NCBI RefSeq assembly: GCF_035958815.1
Contig: NZ_CP108383.1
Coordinates: forward strand, 2,728,001 to 2,792,000
Direction: 5' to 3'
Source of the DNA: Nocardia sp. NBC_01327
Lineage (GTDB): Bacteria > Actinomycetota > Actinomycetes > Mycobacteriales > Mycobacteriaceae
DNA length: 64,000 bases
Under the pieces are notes generated by a model that saw nothing but the letters and a program-made list of their open reading frames with translations, was not told the origin of the DNA and did not search any database. Position 1 is the stretch's first letter, and the number at the start of each line of letters is the position of its first letter. A program made the translations under genes and the position numbers. Shown one piece after another: positions 48,957 through 57,404 of this stretch.

Positions 48957-49703
48957 ATGTACCGCGTATTCGAAGCACTCGACGAACTCGTGGCCATCAT
49001 CGAGGAGGCGCGGGGTATCCCGCCGACTCGGAACTGCATCGTGCCGCGTGGTGAGGTGCTCGAACTACTCGACGATGTGCGTGAGGCGCTGCCCGGCGAG
49101 CTCGACGACGCCCAGGACGTGCTCGATCACCGCGACAAGATCGTCACCGACGCCCGCAATTCCGCCGATACCACCGTGACCGGCGCGAACGAGCAGGCGC
49201 ACCTGACCGTCACCGGTGCTCGCGACGAAGCCGATCGCATCCTCTCCGATGCCAAGGCGCACGCCGATCGCATGGTCGCCGAGGCCCGCGCGCACGCCGA
49301 GCACCTCGTCGGTTCGGCGGAGGCGGAGGCCGAGCGGGTGGTCACCGACGGCAATAACGAGTACGAGGCCGTCACCGGCCGGGCCCGTTCCGAGGCCGAT
49401 CGCATGGTCGCCTCCGGTCAGGCCTCCTACGACCGTTCGGTCGCCGAGGGCAAGGCCGAGCAGGATCGATTGGTCTCCGCGACCGAGGTGGTGCGGGCCG
49501 CGCACGCCGAATCCGCCCGTCTCATCGACGGCGCGACGGCCGACTCCGACCGCCTGCGCACCGAATGCGACGAGTACGTCGACGGCAAGCTGGCCGATTT
49601 CGAGGAGACCCTGCACAGCACGCTGCGTATCATCGGCCGCGGCCGCCACCAGGTGCGTTCCGGTACGCCCGTGCAGGATTATGCGGGGGAGTTCCGCCGG
49701 TAG
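48957..49703 (+). CDS. sepIVA: SepIVA-like septum/pole coiled-coil protein
   Basis: 248 residues. The N-terminus MYRVFEALDELVAIIEEARG with PRGEVLELLDDVREALPGEL is the SepIVA start (Rv2927c). Residues 55-215 are a long, almost uninterrupted helix with regular A-D-R-M-V/I repeats (ADRMVAEARAHAEHLV), rich in Ala and Glu, of the DivIVA/ATP-synthase-b type. SepIVA is needed for septation and polar growth in mycobacteria. ATG 48957 follows GGAGAG. DUF177, rpmF, rnc and mutM lie downstream on the same strand, as in M. tuberculosis. Confidence 0.9.
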   Translation: MYRVFEALDELVAIIEEARGIPPTRNCIVPRGEVLELLDDVREALPGELDDAQDVLDHRDKIVTDARNSADTTVTGANEQAHLTVTGARDEADRILSDAKAHADRMVAEARAHAEHLVGSAEAEAERVVTDGNNEYEAVTGRARSEADRMVASGQASYDRSVAEGKAEQDRLVSATEVVRAAHAESARLIDGATADSDRLRTECDEYVDGKLADFEETLHSTLRIIGRGRHQVRSGTPVQDYAGEFRR

Positions 49704-49780
49704 CCGGTTTGGGCTGATTGGGAGCGCTTCGGTATTGTTGGGTGGTTGCCCATTCCATACCGAGCGTGAGTGAGTCCCTG

Positions 49781-50479
49781 ATGTCCGCCGAATCCGGTTC
49801 CAAGCCGCGTCATCGTCTTACGACGTCCGACGACGTCGGCTTCATGCTGGACACGCGCAGCCTCGGGCGTAAGCCCGGCTCGATGCGTGAGCTGAAGCGG
49901 ACGGTTGTCACCGACGAGAAGATCGGCCTCGAAATGGTCGGCATTCCCGCAGGTGCGCAGGTCGAGCTCGACCTCACCATGCAGTCGGTGTCCGAGGGCG
50001 TGCTGATCATCGGCACGGTGTCGGCGCCCGTCGAAGGCGAATGCTCGCGCTGCCTGGAACCGTTCACGGACCAGGTCGAGCTGTACCTCACCGAGCTGTT
50101 CGCCTACCCGGACAGCAATACCGAGAAGACCACCGAGGAAGACGAGATCCATCGTCTGGTGGACGACATGATCGAACTCGAGCCGGTGGTCATCGACTCC
50201 GTCGGGTTGGAACTGTCGCTGCAGCCGGTCTGCGAGCCGGACTGTGCGGGATTGTGCCCGGAATGCGGTGTACGGATGGCGATTGCGGGTTCCGGCCATG
50301 GTCATGACATACTTGACCCTCGCTGGGCCGGGCTCGCGAAATTGACCGTCGCCGACGACGAAGTCGTCAGTGATCTAGCCCCCGGAAGCGGCGCCTCTGG
50401 CGCTGCGCCGGACCCATCAACAGATTCTGAACTCACGGGGCACAGTGGCGCCGTGAGTCCGAGGACAGAGGAGAAGTAG
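49781..50479 (+). CDS. YceD/DUF177-family protein
   Basis: 232 residues. [20 protein letters not shown] and [16 protein letters not shown] are the four-cysteine metal-site landmarks of YceD/DUF177, a family almost always encoded directly before rpmF and linked to 23S rRNA or ribosome assembly. The last 45 residues are low-complexity. ATG 49781 gives the normal start; a GTG at 49766 would add five residues. rpmF starts two bases after the stop, so the pair is translationally coupled. Confidence 0.9.
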   Translation: MSAESGSKPRHRLTTSDDVGFMLDTRSLGRKPGSMRELKRTVVTDEKIGLEMVGIPAGAQVELDLTMQSVSEGVLIIGTVSAPVEGECSRCLEPFTDQVELYLTELFAYPDSNTEKTTEEDEIHRLVDDMIELEPVVIDSVGLELSLQPVCEPDCAGLCPECGVRMAIAGSGHGHDILDPRWAGLAKLTVADDEVVSDLAPGSGASGAAPDPSTDSELTGHSGAVSPRTEEK

Positions 50480-50481
50480 TC

Positions 50482-50664
50482 GTGGCCGTTCCGAAGCGCC
50501 GGATGTCCCGTTCCAACACCCACTCGCGCCGGAGCCAGTGGAAGGCCAGTGCGCCTACCCTGATCACCTGCCCGAACCGGGCCTGCGGCCAGGCGACCCT
50601 GCCGCACATCGCGTGCCCTTCCTGCGGCACGTACAAGGGCCGCCAGGTCACCGCTGCGGTTTGA
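50482..50664 (+). CDS. rpmF: 50S ribosomal protein L32
   Basis: 60 residues. [20 protein letters not shown] is the L32 start. CPNRACGQ and CPSCG provide four cysteines for zinc, with one unusual three-residue spacing in the first pair. GTG 50482 follows GAGGAG. rnc starts 19 bases after the stop. Confidence 0.95.
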   Translation: MAVPKRRMSRSNTHSRRSQWKASAPTLITCPNRACGQATLPHIACPSCGTYKGRQVTAAV

Positions 50665-50683
50665 TTCTCTGATCCAGCCGACC

Positions 50684-51445
50684 GTGACCGCCAGCAAGGA
50701 CGCGGCGGAGGGGCCCGCCGTGGGTGACTCCGCCGACCATTCCAGCCTGCTCGAAGCGCTCGGCGTCGGCCTGCGTCCGGACCTGTTGCGCCTCGCGCTC
50801 ACCCACCGGTCGTATGCCTACGAGAACGGCGGGCTGCCGACCAACGAGCGCCTGGAATTTCTGGGCGACTCCGTGCTCGGCCTGAGCATTACCGAACGCC
50901 TGTACCTCGAGCATCCCGAAAAATCCGAAGGCGAGTTGGCGAAGCTGCGCGCGAGCGTAGTGAATATGCACGCCCTCGCCGAGGTGGCCCGGGTGCTTGG
51001 TCCGGGTGGTCTCGGTGTGCACCTGCTGCTTGGTAAGGGCGAAGAGCTCACCGGTGGCCGGGACAAGCCGAGCATCCTTGCCGATGGCATGGAATCACTG
51101 CTCGGAGCCGTGCATCTCGAGCACGGCATCGATGTGGCACGCACTGTGGTGCTGACGCTGTTCGCGGCGTTGCTCGAGCGTGGCCCCCGCATGGGAGCCG
51201 GGCTCGACTGGAAGACCAGCCTGCAGGAGCTGACCGCCGAACGCGGAATCGGCGTGCCCAGTTACGAAATCACCTCCACCGGGCCCGACCACGACAAGGA
51301 GTTCACCGCCACCGCGGTGATCGGTGGGAAGGCGTACGGCCAGGGGGTGGGCCGTTCCAAGAAGGAAGCGGAGCAGAAGGCCGCGGGCGCTGCCTATCAG
51401 CAGCTGAACGCCGCCGAGAAGCCCGCCGAAGGCACGGCGCAGTAA
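50684..51445 (+). CDS. rnc: Ribonuclease III
   Basis: 253 residues. It cuts double-stranded RNA, including rRNA precursors. [14 protein letters not shown] is the signature with catalytic acids, and [14 protein letters not shown] has the second metal-binding set. Residues about 175-245 are a double-stranded-RNA-binding domain ([14 protein letters not shown], then [16 protein letters not shown]). GTG 50684. mutM follows after six bases. The usual bacterial order is rpmF-rnc-mutM, seen here in full. Confidence 0.95.
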   Translation: MTASKDAAEGPAVGDSADHSSLLEALGVGLRPDLLRLALTHRSYAYENGGLPTNERLEFLGDSVLGLSITERLYLEHPEKSEGELAKLRASVVNMHALAEVARVLGPGGLGVHLLLGKGEELTGGRDKPSILADGMESLLGAVHLEHGIDVARTVVLTLFAALLERGPRMGAGLDWKTSLQELTAERGIGVPSYEITSTGPDHDKEFTATAVIGGKAYGQGVGRSKKEAEQKAAGAAYQQLNAAEKPAEGTAQ

Positions 51446-51451
51446 ACGCCG

Positions 51452-52309
51452 ATGCCCGAACTTCCCGAAGTCGAAGTCGTCCGACGCGGTCTCACCGAAC
51501 ATGTGGTGGGCCGCGTCGTTCGCGCTGTTACGGTCGGGCACCCGCGATCGGTGCGGCGGCACGAGCCCGGCGGCGCGGATCTCGCCGCCCGTCTCACCGG
51601 CCTGCGGGTCGAATCCGCCAAGCGGCGCGGCAAATTCCTGTGGCTCACCTTCGATGAGCCCGATACCTCACTCGTGGTGCACCTGGGCATGAGCGGGCAG
51701 ATGCTGGTGCAGCCTGCCGACGCTCCCCGGGAGAAGCACGCGCATATCATCGCGACCCTCGATTCCGGGCAGGAGTTGCGCTTCATCGATCAGCGCACCT
51801 TCGGCGGCTGGCAGTTGGCCGATCTGGTCGAGGTCGAGGGGACGCTGCTGCCGGAACCGGTGGCGCATATCGGCCGCGACCCCCTGGATCCGCTGTTCGA
51901 CGCGGATCGGGTGGTGAAGGGCTTGCGCGCCAAGCAGTCCGAGATCAAGCGGGTGCTGCTGGATCAGACCATCGTGTCCGGCGTCGGCAATATCTATGCC
52001 GACGAGGCGCTGTGGCGGGCCGGAATTCACGGCGAGCGGGTGGCGGCCAAGCTGACTCGCCCCGCACTGCACGGACTGCTCACCGAGGCCGGGACGGTGA
52101 TGAGCGAGGCGCTGCAGGCGGGCGGCACGTCCTTCGACGCCCTCTACGTGAACGTGAACGGCCAGTCCGGCTACTTCGAGCGTTCCCTCAACGCCTACGG
52201 CCGCGAGCACGAGCCGTGCCGTCGCTGCGGTGCGCCGATGGTCCGCGAGAAGTTCATGAACCGTTCGTCCTTCTCCTGCCCGCGCTGCCAGCCGCGCCCG
52301 CGCGGCTGA
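51452..52309 (+). CDS. mutM: Formamidopyrimidine-DNA glycosylase
   Basis: 285 residues. It removes 8-oxoguanine and formamidopyrimidines. The start [20 protein letters not shown] places the catalytic Pro2 and Glu3 correctly, and the C-terminal zinc finger has [19 protein letters not shown] followed by CPRCQ. It overlaps no gene and is close behind rnc. With mutT1 and ung, the window holds three base-damage repair enzymes. In mycobacteria smc follows acyP; here that part is interrupted by new genes. Confidence 0.96.
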   Translation: MPELPEVEVVRRGLTEHVVGRVVRAVTVGHPRSVRRHEPGGADLAARLTGLRVESAKRRGKFLWLTFDEPDTSLVVHLGMSGQMLVQPADAPREKHAHIIATLDSGQELRFIDQRTFGGWQLADLVEVEGTLLPEPVAHIGRDPLDPLFDADRVVKGLRAKQSEIKRVLLDQTIVSGVGNIYADEALWRAGIHGERVAAKLTRPALHGLLTEAGTVMSEALQAGGTSFDALYVNVNGQSGYFERSLNAYGREHEPCRRCGAPMVREKFMNRSSFSCPRCQPRPRG

Positions 52310-52483
52310 CCGGTCGCGCGGTTGACCTGCGCCCCTGTGGCTGACCGATCGTGCCGCGCAAGCCGACGGGCCGCGCCGTCCGTGTGATCGATGCCTCCCG
52401 CTCTTCGGTCTTGCCTCCCTATGGAACGGCGTGAAGCGCTACCTTTTTGGGAGCGGCACGTGTGGTGCCGGCTGGAGGGACCA

Positions 52484-53068
52484 ATGCGCAAACTGACCTA
52501 TTACGTCGCGGCCACCATCGACGGGTTCATCGCCACCGAGAACGGTTCGGTGGACTTCTTCCCGGTGGGAGGTGATCACGGTCCCGCGATCGTCGCGCAG
52601 TATCCGGAGACGCTGCCCACCAAGGTGCGGGAATCGCTCGGTGTGGACACCAAGCCGAGCATGACCTTCGACACGGTGATCATGGGCCGTAAGACGCACG
52701 ATTTCGGCGTGCGGACGGGCACCTCCAGCCCGTATTCGCATCTGCGGCAGTACGTGGTGTCGCAGACGCTGCCGGAGGCCCCCGATCCGGATGTGGAACT
52801 CATCGCCGAGGATCCGCTGGCGCGGGTGCGCGAGCTCAAGCGGGAGAAGGGGCTCGGCATCTGGTTGTGCGGCGGTGGCGAGCTGGCCCAGACCCTGCTG
52901 CCGGAGATCGATCAGATCTTCCTGAAGGTCTATCCCATCGTGCTGGGCACGGGCCGGCCGCTGTTCGGTGCGGGCGCCCGGCTGCCCGAGGCCACCCGCT
53001 TCCGGGTGCTCACCAGCCGCATCTTCGAGGACGGCGTGGCCTTCCTGAAGTACAGCCGGGTGCGCTAG
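52484..53068 (+). CDS. RibD-C/dihydrofolate-reductase-like protein
   Basis: 194 residues. LTYYVAATIDGFIATENGSV, TVIMGRKTHDFG, and GIWLCGGGELAQTLL with VLGTGRPLFG are the RibD C-terminal/YyaP-YwjB reductase-like motifs. These are NAD(P)H-dependent reductases of mostly unknown substrate, not the folate enzyme itself. ATG 52484 follows GGAGGG. Its TAG shares three bases with the convergent DUF350 gene stop. The gene is an insertion relative to the mycobacterial mutM-osmC order. Confidence 0.85.
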   Translation: MRKLTYYVAATIDGFIATENGSVDFFPVGGDHGPAIVAQYPETLPTKVRESLGVDTKPSMTFDTVIMGRKTHDFGVRTGTSSPYSHLRQYVVSQTLPEAPDPDVELIAEDPLARVRELKREKGLGIWLCGGGELAQTLLPEIDQIFLKVYPIVLGTGRPLFGAGARLPEATRFRVLTSRIFEDGVAFLKYSRVR

Positions 53069-53517
53069 AGGATCGCGACGGCGACGACCAGGCCGAGGGC
53101 GAAGTGGGCGGCGGCCACGATCAGGGAATCGGTGCTGAACTCGGGAGCCTCGAGGACGGCGCCGATGTCTATGCCGAGGGCGTATTCGATGACGCGGACC
53201 GAGATCACCTGGGCGACGATGCCGACCAGGCCGTAGATGAGGGCCGCGATGAGGCCCTCGGACAGCTTGCCCGCCTGCGCGTAGATGGCCAGCACCACGA
53301 TGAAGGCCATGCTGAGCATGCCCGCGGCGCTGACCACCACCGCATTGGGCAGGCCCTGGGAGACCATGGCGCGCAGCTTGCCGGGGGTGGTCAGGTCCAC
53401 CGCGTAGAAGCCGATGAGCATGAGCCCGAGGCCGACCAGGGCGTAGAGGACGATGGCGCCTACGCCACGGCCCACTGAACTCCAATATCCCGCTTCGAGC
53501 GCCACGGTGGTGATCAT
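53065..53517 (-). CDS. DUF350 membrane protein
   Basis: 150 residues, with four predicted membrane helices and the internally duplicated DUF350 arrangement (YALVGLGLMLIGFYAVDLTTPGKL, and the later ALIYGLVGIVAQVISVRVIEY). The third gene of a three-gene leftward operon after the YgiB-like and ATP-grasp genes. E. coli yjfL (DUF350) is placed the same way beside yjfM and yjfC. Function is unknown; it may anchor the modification machinery to the membrane. Its stop overlaps that of the convergent reductase gene. Confidence 0.85.
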   Translation of the reverse strand: MITTVALEAGYWSSVGRGVGAIVLYALVGLGLMLIGFYAVDLTTPGKLRAMVSQGLPNAVVVSAAGMLSMAFIVVLAIYAQAGKLSEGLIAALIYGLVGIVAQVISVRVIEYALGIDIGAVLEAPEFSTDSLIVAAAHFALGLVVAVAIL

Positions 53518-53563
53518 CGGGTCGTCCTCCGGAGTTGTCGGGTCGGAACGGCGGAATGTGCGG

Positions 53564-54730
53564 TCAGGACTGCGGGATACGGTGCGGTACGAAAGTAGAA
53601 GTATCGTCGGTGATCAGGCCGACCGTCTCGCGAATGCCGAGTCCGGCGGAGGTGTCGCCGACGATCCAGGCGCCCAGCACCGGCCGCATACCGTCGAATT
53701 CCGGTAGCGGGTCCAGCATCTGGTAGACGAAGCCCTCCTCGCCGTAGACGCCGCCGGTGGCGGTTTCCATGCCCGGGCCGACAATGGTCATATTCGCGCC
53801 CTCGCGGCCGAGTTTCGGCTTGCGGATGTATTCGGTGAGCTCGTGCGGGTCATCGAGGTAGGCGGGCAACAGGTTCGGGTGGCCGGGGTACATCTCCCAG
53901 AGCACCGCGAGCAGCGCCTTGTTGGAAAGCATTGTCTTCCACAGTGGTTCGATCCACATGGTGCTCGGCAGCGATTGTGTGATGCGCTTGCCGAAGTCGT
54001 CGTCGAGCGCCCACTCCCACGGGTACAGCTTGAAGATGGATTCGATCGGGGCCTCGGCCAGATCGACGAAACGTTCGAGCTCCGTATCGAATCCGACCTC
54101 TTCGATGGGCAGGGCGATGGTGTCGAAGCCGGCCTCGGCGGCGGTCTCCTGCATATAGGCGGTGGTGACATTGTCCTCACCGCTGCCGTCCGCGCCCGAC
54201 CAGGTGAAGTGCAATTGGGTGCTGGGCAGAACGTCGCGCATTTCACCCCAGCGCTCGACCAGCTTCTCGTGCAGGGAGTTCCACTGATCGTCGTCCGGGT
54301 GCAGGTCGGTCAGCCAGTGCCACTGCACAATTGACGCCTCGAGCAGGGAGGTCGGCGTATCGGCGTTGTACTCCAGCAGTTTTGCCGGTCCGCGGCCGTC
54401 GTAGCGCAGATCGAAGCGGCCGTAGATGTGCGGGTCCGAGCGCTTCCAGGAGTTGGTGATGTGCTCCCAACTCCATTGCGGCAGACCGAAATCCGCGAGT
54501 CGCTCGGTGAGGATGATGTTGTCGATGGCATGCAGGCACATGGTGTGCAGCACTTCGACCTGGGCCTCGAGCGCGAGGATCTCGTCCATATCGAACTCGT
54601 AGTGCACCGATTCGTCCCAGTAGGGCCGGGGCTGGCCGTTGGTATCGACGCCGGGGGAGCCGTACACCAGCCCCTGGCCCTCGATGATCTGCTTCCAGCC
54701 CGGGCGCGGGGCGCTGCGCACACGGCGCAC
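53564..54730 (-). CDS. Glutathionylspermidine-synthase-like ATP-grasp ligase
   Basis: 388 residues, the YgiC/YjfC type that lacks the amidase domain. FDLRYDGRGPAKLLEYNADTPTS, then KPKLGREGANM, and FVYQMLDPLPEFDGMRPVLGAWIV are the synthetase-domain landmarks, with nucleotide and Mg2+ residues kept. Real substrates of this subgroup are not known; amide-bond formation with a polyamine or peptide is inferred. The start overlaps the upstream gene's stop by one base, so translation is coupled. It lies between the YgiB-like membrane gene and DUF350. Confidence 0.88.
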   Translation of the reverse strand: MRRVRSAPRPGWKQIIEGQGLVYGSPGVDTNGQPRPYWDESVHYEFDMDEILALEAQVEVLHTMCLHAIDNIILTERLADFGLPQWSWEHITNSWKRSDPHIYGRFDLRYDGRGPAKLLEYNADTPTSLLEASIVQWHWLTDLHPDDDQWNSLHEKLVERWGEMRDVLPSTQLHFTWSGADGSGEDNVTTAYMQETAAEAGFDTIALPIEEVGFDTELERFVDLAEAPIESIFKLYPWEWALDDDFGKRITQSLPSTMWIEPLWKTMLSNKALLAVLWEMYPGHPNLLPAYLDDPHELTEYIRKPKLGREGANMTIVGPGMETATGGVYGEEGFVYQMLDPLPEFDGMRPVLGAWIVGDTSAGLGIRETVGLITDDTSTFVPHRIPQS

Positions 54731-55602
54731 TAGGAACCTCCTCCGTGCAGCTTGGAGCCGAGGCCGCCGCGCTGAATCGTGGTGCCGCTCTTGGTCTTTA
54801 CGTTCGCGCCCTTGGGGATCGTGGTGCTGCCGCCGGTGGGTGCGTGGCCGATCGTCTGGCTGGGGCCGCCGTAGTAGTAGCGGTACTGGTGCCCGGCGAG
54901 GAAGAACAGACCCGCGGTGGCGAGCCCGCTGCCGCCGCGGTTGGGGTCCTGCGCGTCCTGGCAGTACTGATCGGGGACGACGATTTCCTGATTGTCCTGG
55001 GTGGCGGTGATCGTCTGGTTCGGGCCGATGGGCACGGTCTCGCCGTTCTTGGCCACCACCGTGCAGGATGCGGTCACGTCAGGGGTGGTGATGGCGTCGT
55101 AAGCCAGGTATCCGCCACCCACGAGTGCCGCGACACCGACCACGGCCGCGCCGCCGAGCAGGACCTTCTTGCGCTTCTTGCGTTTGCCTTCGGCGGCGTC
55201 GATCTCCGCCTGAGCCTGTTCTTCGGCGCGTTTGCGGGCCTTCTCGCGGGCTCGCGCCTCGGCGACCGTCGGCGGTCGCGGCTGGGTGATGCCGGCCTCC
55301 TGCGACTGCATGCTGCCGTGCCGGGGCGCCTCGGACGCACCCGGAAGCTGGGACGCATCGAATTCGACTGTCGGGCCCGGGAGATCGAGAGTCGGGTTCG
55401 AGACCGGCGGCGGGTAGACCGGGACGCCGGGAAGCGGATAGTTCCCCCACTGCGGATCCGGCCCCGGGGGAGTCGCGGAACCCGATGCGGCGGATTCGTC
55501 GCGCAGCGGCTCGGTGGGGTGGGCTTCGCCCGCGGGCGGGGTATCGGGATTGGGGCGGTGGTCGGGGTCCTCAGGGGTGCCGCCGAGACGTTCAATGGCC
55601 AA
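54730..55602 (-). CDS. YgiB/DUF1190-like membrane-anchored protein
   Basis: 290 residues. Residues 1-105 are Pro-rich; 110-142 are a charged helix (VAEARAREKARKRAEEQAQA and KRKKRKK); a membrane helix at about 145-165 (LLGGAAVVGVAALVGGGYLA) puts the rest outside. The outer part has two cysteines, then GLATAGLFFLAGHQYRYYYGG, and a C-terminus TTIPKGANVKTKSGTTIQRG ending GGLGSKL, which parallels the end of E. coli YgiB/YjfM (a TVPK block and TTTVTRGGFG). That likeness is from memory and weak, but the neighbours (ATP-grasp and DUF350) are those of yjfM/yjfL. First gene of the operon. Confidence 0.7.
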   Translation of the reverse strand: MAIERLGGTPEDPDHRPNPDTPPAGEAHPTEPLRDESAASGSATPPGPDPQWGNYPLPGVPVYPPPVSNPTLDLPGPTVEFDASQLPGASEAPRHGSMQSQEAGITQPRPPTVAEARAREKARKRAEEQAQAEIDAAEGKRKKRKKVLLGGAAVVGVAALVGGGYLAYDAITTPDVTASCTVVAKNGETVPIGPNQTITATQDNQEIVVPDQYCQDAQDPNRGGSGLATAGLFFLAGHQYRYYYGGPSQTIGHAPTGGSTTIPKGANVKTKSGTTIQRGGLGSKLHGGGS

Positions 55603-55695
55603 CGATGGACTCCTCGGACTCGCCGAACTCTGTTCGCCTCAGCGACTCTATGTGCTGCGACGACTCGGTGCTGGTCAATAGCGACCGGGTGCGCG

Positions 55696-55977
55696 TCAAC
55701 GCTCTTCGAATCCGATTATGCCTCCCGATGCGGGCCCCCAGTCCTCTACGACGAGGTTGACCCGGCCCGGTGTGTCGCCCGAGCGCAGCAGGGTGAGCAG
55801 CGTGTCGCAATTCTCGCGCGGTCCCTCGGCGATCACATGCACGCGGCCGTCCCGATGATTGCGGGCGTACCCGGTCAGGCCCAGTTCCAGTGCGCGTGAC
55901 CGAGTCCACCAGCGGAACCCGACACCCTGCACCCGACCGTGCACCCAGGCGCTGAGCCGGACCGGGGTTGCCGTCAT
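55696..55977 (-). CDS. acyP: Acylphosphatase
   Basis: 93 residues. [20 protein letters not shown] has the phosphate-binding loop and catalytic arginine, and [17 protein letters not shown] the catalytic asparagine. It hydrolyses acyl phosphates. The ATG overlaps the OsmC stop as ATGA. osmC-acyP is the arrangement of M. tuberculosis Rv2923c-Rv2922A, where smc comes next; here a YgiB-like gene follows instead. Confidence 0.93.
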   Translation of the reverse strand: MTATPVRLSAWVHGRVQGVGFRWWTRSRALELGLTGYARNHRDGRVHVIAEGPRENCDTLLTLLRSGDTPGRVNLVVEDWGPASGGIIGFEER

Positions 55978-56438
55978 TCGTCTACGCGGAAGGTCAGATT
56001 GACCGTGGTGCCCGCCTTGAGCGTGCGGCCGACGGTGCAGACCTTGTCGATGGCGCGCTGCGCGGCGACCAGCATGCGCTGCCGGGTTTCCTCGTCGAGT
56101 TCGCTGAGGTCCAGCTCGAAGGACTCGTTGAGCTCCGGATAGGTCTCGTTCTCGCGGTCGGCGTCGCCGGAGACGCGCACGGTCGAATCGAAGTTGTCGC
56201 CGAGCTTGCGCGAGAGGGTGAAGTCGGCGCTCAAACCGGTGCATCCGGCGAGCGCGATCTTCAGCAGCTCACCCGGGGTGAAGGCGCCGGGCACGCCCGC
56301 GGAGGCGATGAGCACTTCGCCGCCACGATTATTGCGACCGGTGTAGGCCCGGGTCCCGGTGCGCTCGGCCCACAGTTCGACCGGTTCGGCGGCCTGGGCG
56401 GGTGCGGCGGTCTGCGGTGCGGCGGTCTGTTCGGACAT
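55974..56438 (-). CDS. OsmC/Ohr-family peroxidase-like protein
   Basis: 154 residues. After a Gln/Ala/Pro leader, [20 protein letters not shown] and [18 protein letters not shown] supply the two redox cysteines of OsmC/Ohr proteins, which reduce organic hydroperoxides as dimers. The G-A-F-T-P-G-E context is of the OsmC kind. First gene of an osmC-acyP unit, 59 bases after the end of the leftward HAD gene. Confidence 0.9.
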   Translation of the reverse strand: MSEQTAAPQTAAPAQAAEPVELWAERTGTRAYTGRNNRGGEVLIASAGVPGAFTPGELLKIALAGCTGLSADFTLSRKLGDNFDSTVRVSGDADRENETYPELNESFELDLSELDEETRQRMLVAAQRAIDKVCTVGRTLKAGTTVNLTFRVDE

Positions 56439-56497
56439 GCCTAGATCCTCGCATTCGTTCTCGGTTCACTACCGTTCGGTTCGGAACGCTCGCGAGG

Positions 56498-57178
56498 TCA
56501 GCGGAATTCCGACACCGGTGCCAGGCTCGCCGCGAGCTCCGGTGTGACGGATCTCAATCCGCCGTCGGCAATGTATGAGGCCAGCGCGAGGGCGTCCGGT
56601 GCGGGTGGGTAGCGCGGGTGCGGGACGGCGATGACCGTCATGCCCGCCGCGTAGGCGGCGCGCAGGCCGTTGCTGGAGTCCTCGATGGCCACGCACTGTT
56701 CGGGCGGGATGCCGAGCCCTGCCGCCGCGGCGAGGTAACCGTCGGGTGCGGGCTTGCCGCGCTCGACCTCCTCGGTCGAGACGGTGGTGCGGAACAGGTC
56801 GGTGACGCCCATATGGTCCAGCACCACATCGATGAGCCGGCGGGGCGAGGAGCTGGCCAGGCCGAGCACGAACTGTCCGGCGAAGCGGCGCACGGTCTCC
56901 GCGGCATCGGGCATGAGCGGCAGATGATCGGCGTAGCGCGCAGCCATGCGCGAGATGACATCCTCGGCCACCTGCTCCGGGGTACGTCGCCCGTCGAGCA
57001 GGTCCTCGCTGGTGTAAATCGACCATTCAGAGGTGCTCATCCCCATGAACCGGTCCTGGGTATCGGCCAGCCAGCGCCCGTCCATCTCACCGATGTACTC
57101 ACGCCGCACCTCCTCCCAGATGGGTTCGGTGTCGATGAGTACGCCATCCATATCGAAAATGACTGCCTTGGTGGACAT
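56498..57178 (-). CDS. HAD-superfamily hydrolase (beta-phosphoglucomutase/DL-glycerol-3-phosphatase-like)
   Basis: 226 residues. AVIFDMDGVLIDTEPIWEEV is motif I with both catalytic aspartates, LGLASSSPRRLIDVVL motif II, GKPAPDGYLAAAAGLG motif III and AIEDSSNGLRAAYAAGM motif IV. The helical cap insert places it in subclass I. Substrates of this group are small sugar phosphates; the exact one is not visible. ATG 57178. A 226-base repeat-bearing gap separates it from the divergent HNH gene. Confidence 0.9.
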   Translation of the reverse strand: MSTKAVIFDMDGVLIDTEPIWEEVRREYIGEMDGRWLADTQDRFMGMSTSEWSIYTSEDLLDGRRTPEQVAEDVISRMAARYADHLPLMPDAAETVRRFAGQFVLGLASSSPRRLIDVVLDHMGVTDLFRTTVSTEEVERGKPAPDGYLAAAAGLGIPPEQCVAIEDSSNGLRAAYAAGMTVIAVPHPRYPPAPDALALASYIADGGLRSVTPELAASLAPVSEFR

Positions 57179-57260
57179 GGTCTACATGGTCATCCATGCG
57201 CGATCGGGAGGCTGCTCCGGGCCTGGTGTTCGGGGCCGGAGGATGGGGGGAGAGGGCAGA

Positions 57261-57285
57261 GACAAAGACGCCTGGAAAAGAAGGA
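57261..57285 (+). repeat. 25-base repeat left of the 13E12 gene
   Basis: GACAAAGACGCCTGGAAAAG and five more bases closely match, in inverted orientation, 59229-59253 (TCCCTTGTTTCCAGGCGTCC and five more). The two copies face each other across the HNH gene, 144 bases upstream of its start and 316 bases after its stop. Otherwise the 57179-57404 gap is purine-rich, with an AT-rich patch at 57330-57365 that suits the HNH promoter. Confidence 0.65.
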
Positions 57286-57404
57286 AGAAAACGAAAGGCG
57301 CAGAACGGAAAGCGGCAAAAGGTGAAGATCGGATATTCTGAATATCCTTATATCACAACGGAATTCGCCTTTCCGGGTCTGTTTTCGCGGAGTAGAATAA
57401 AGGC

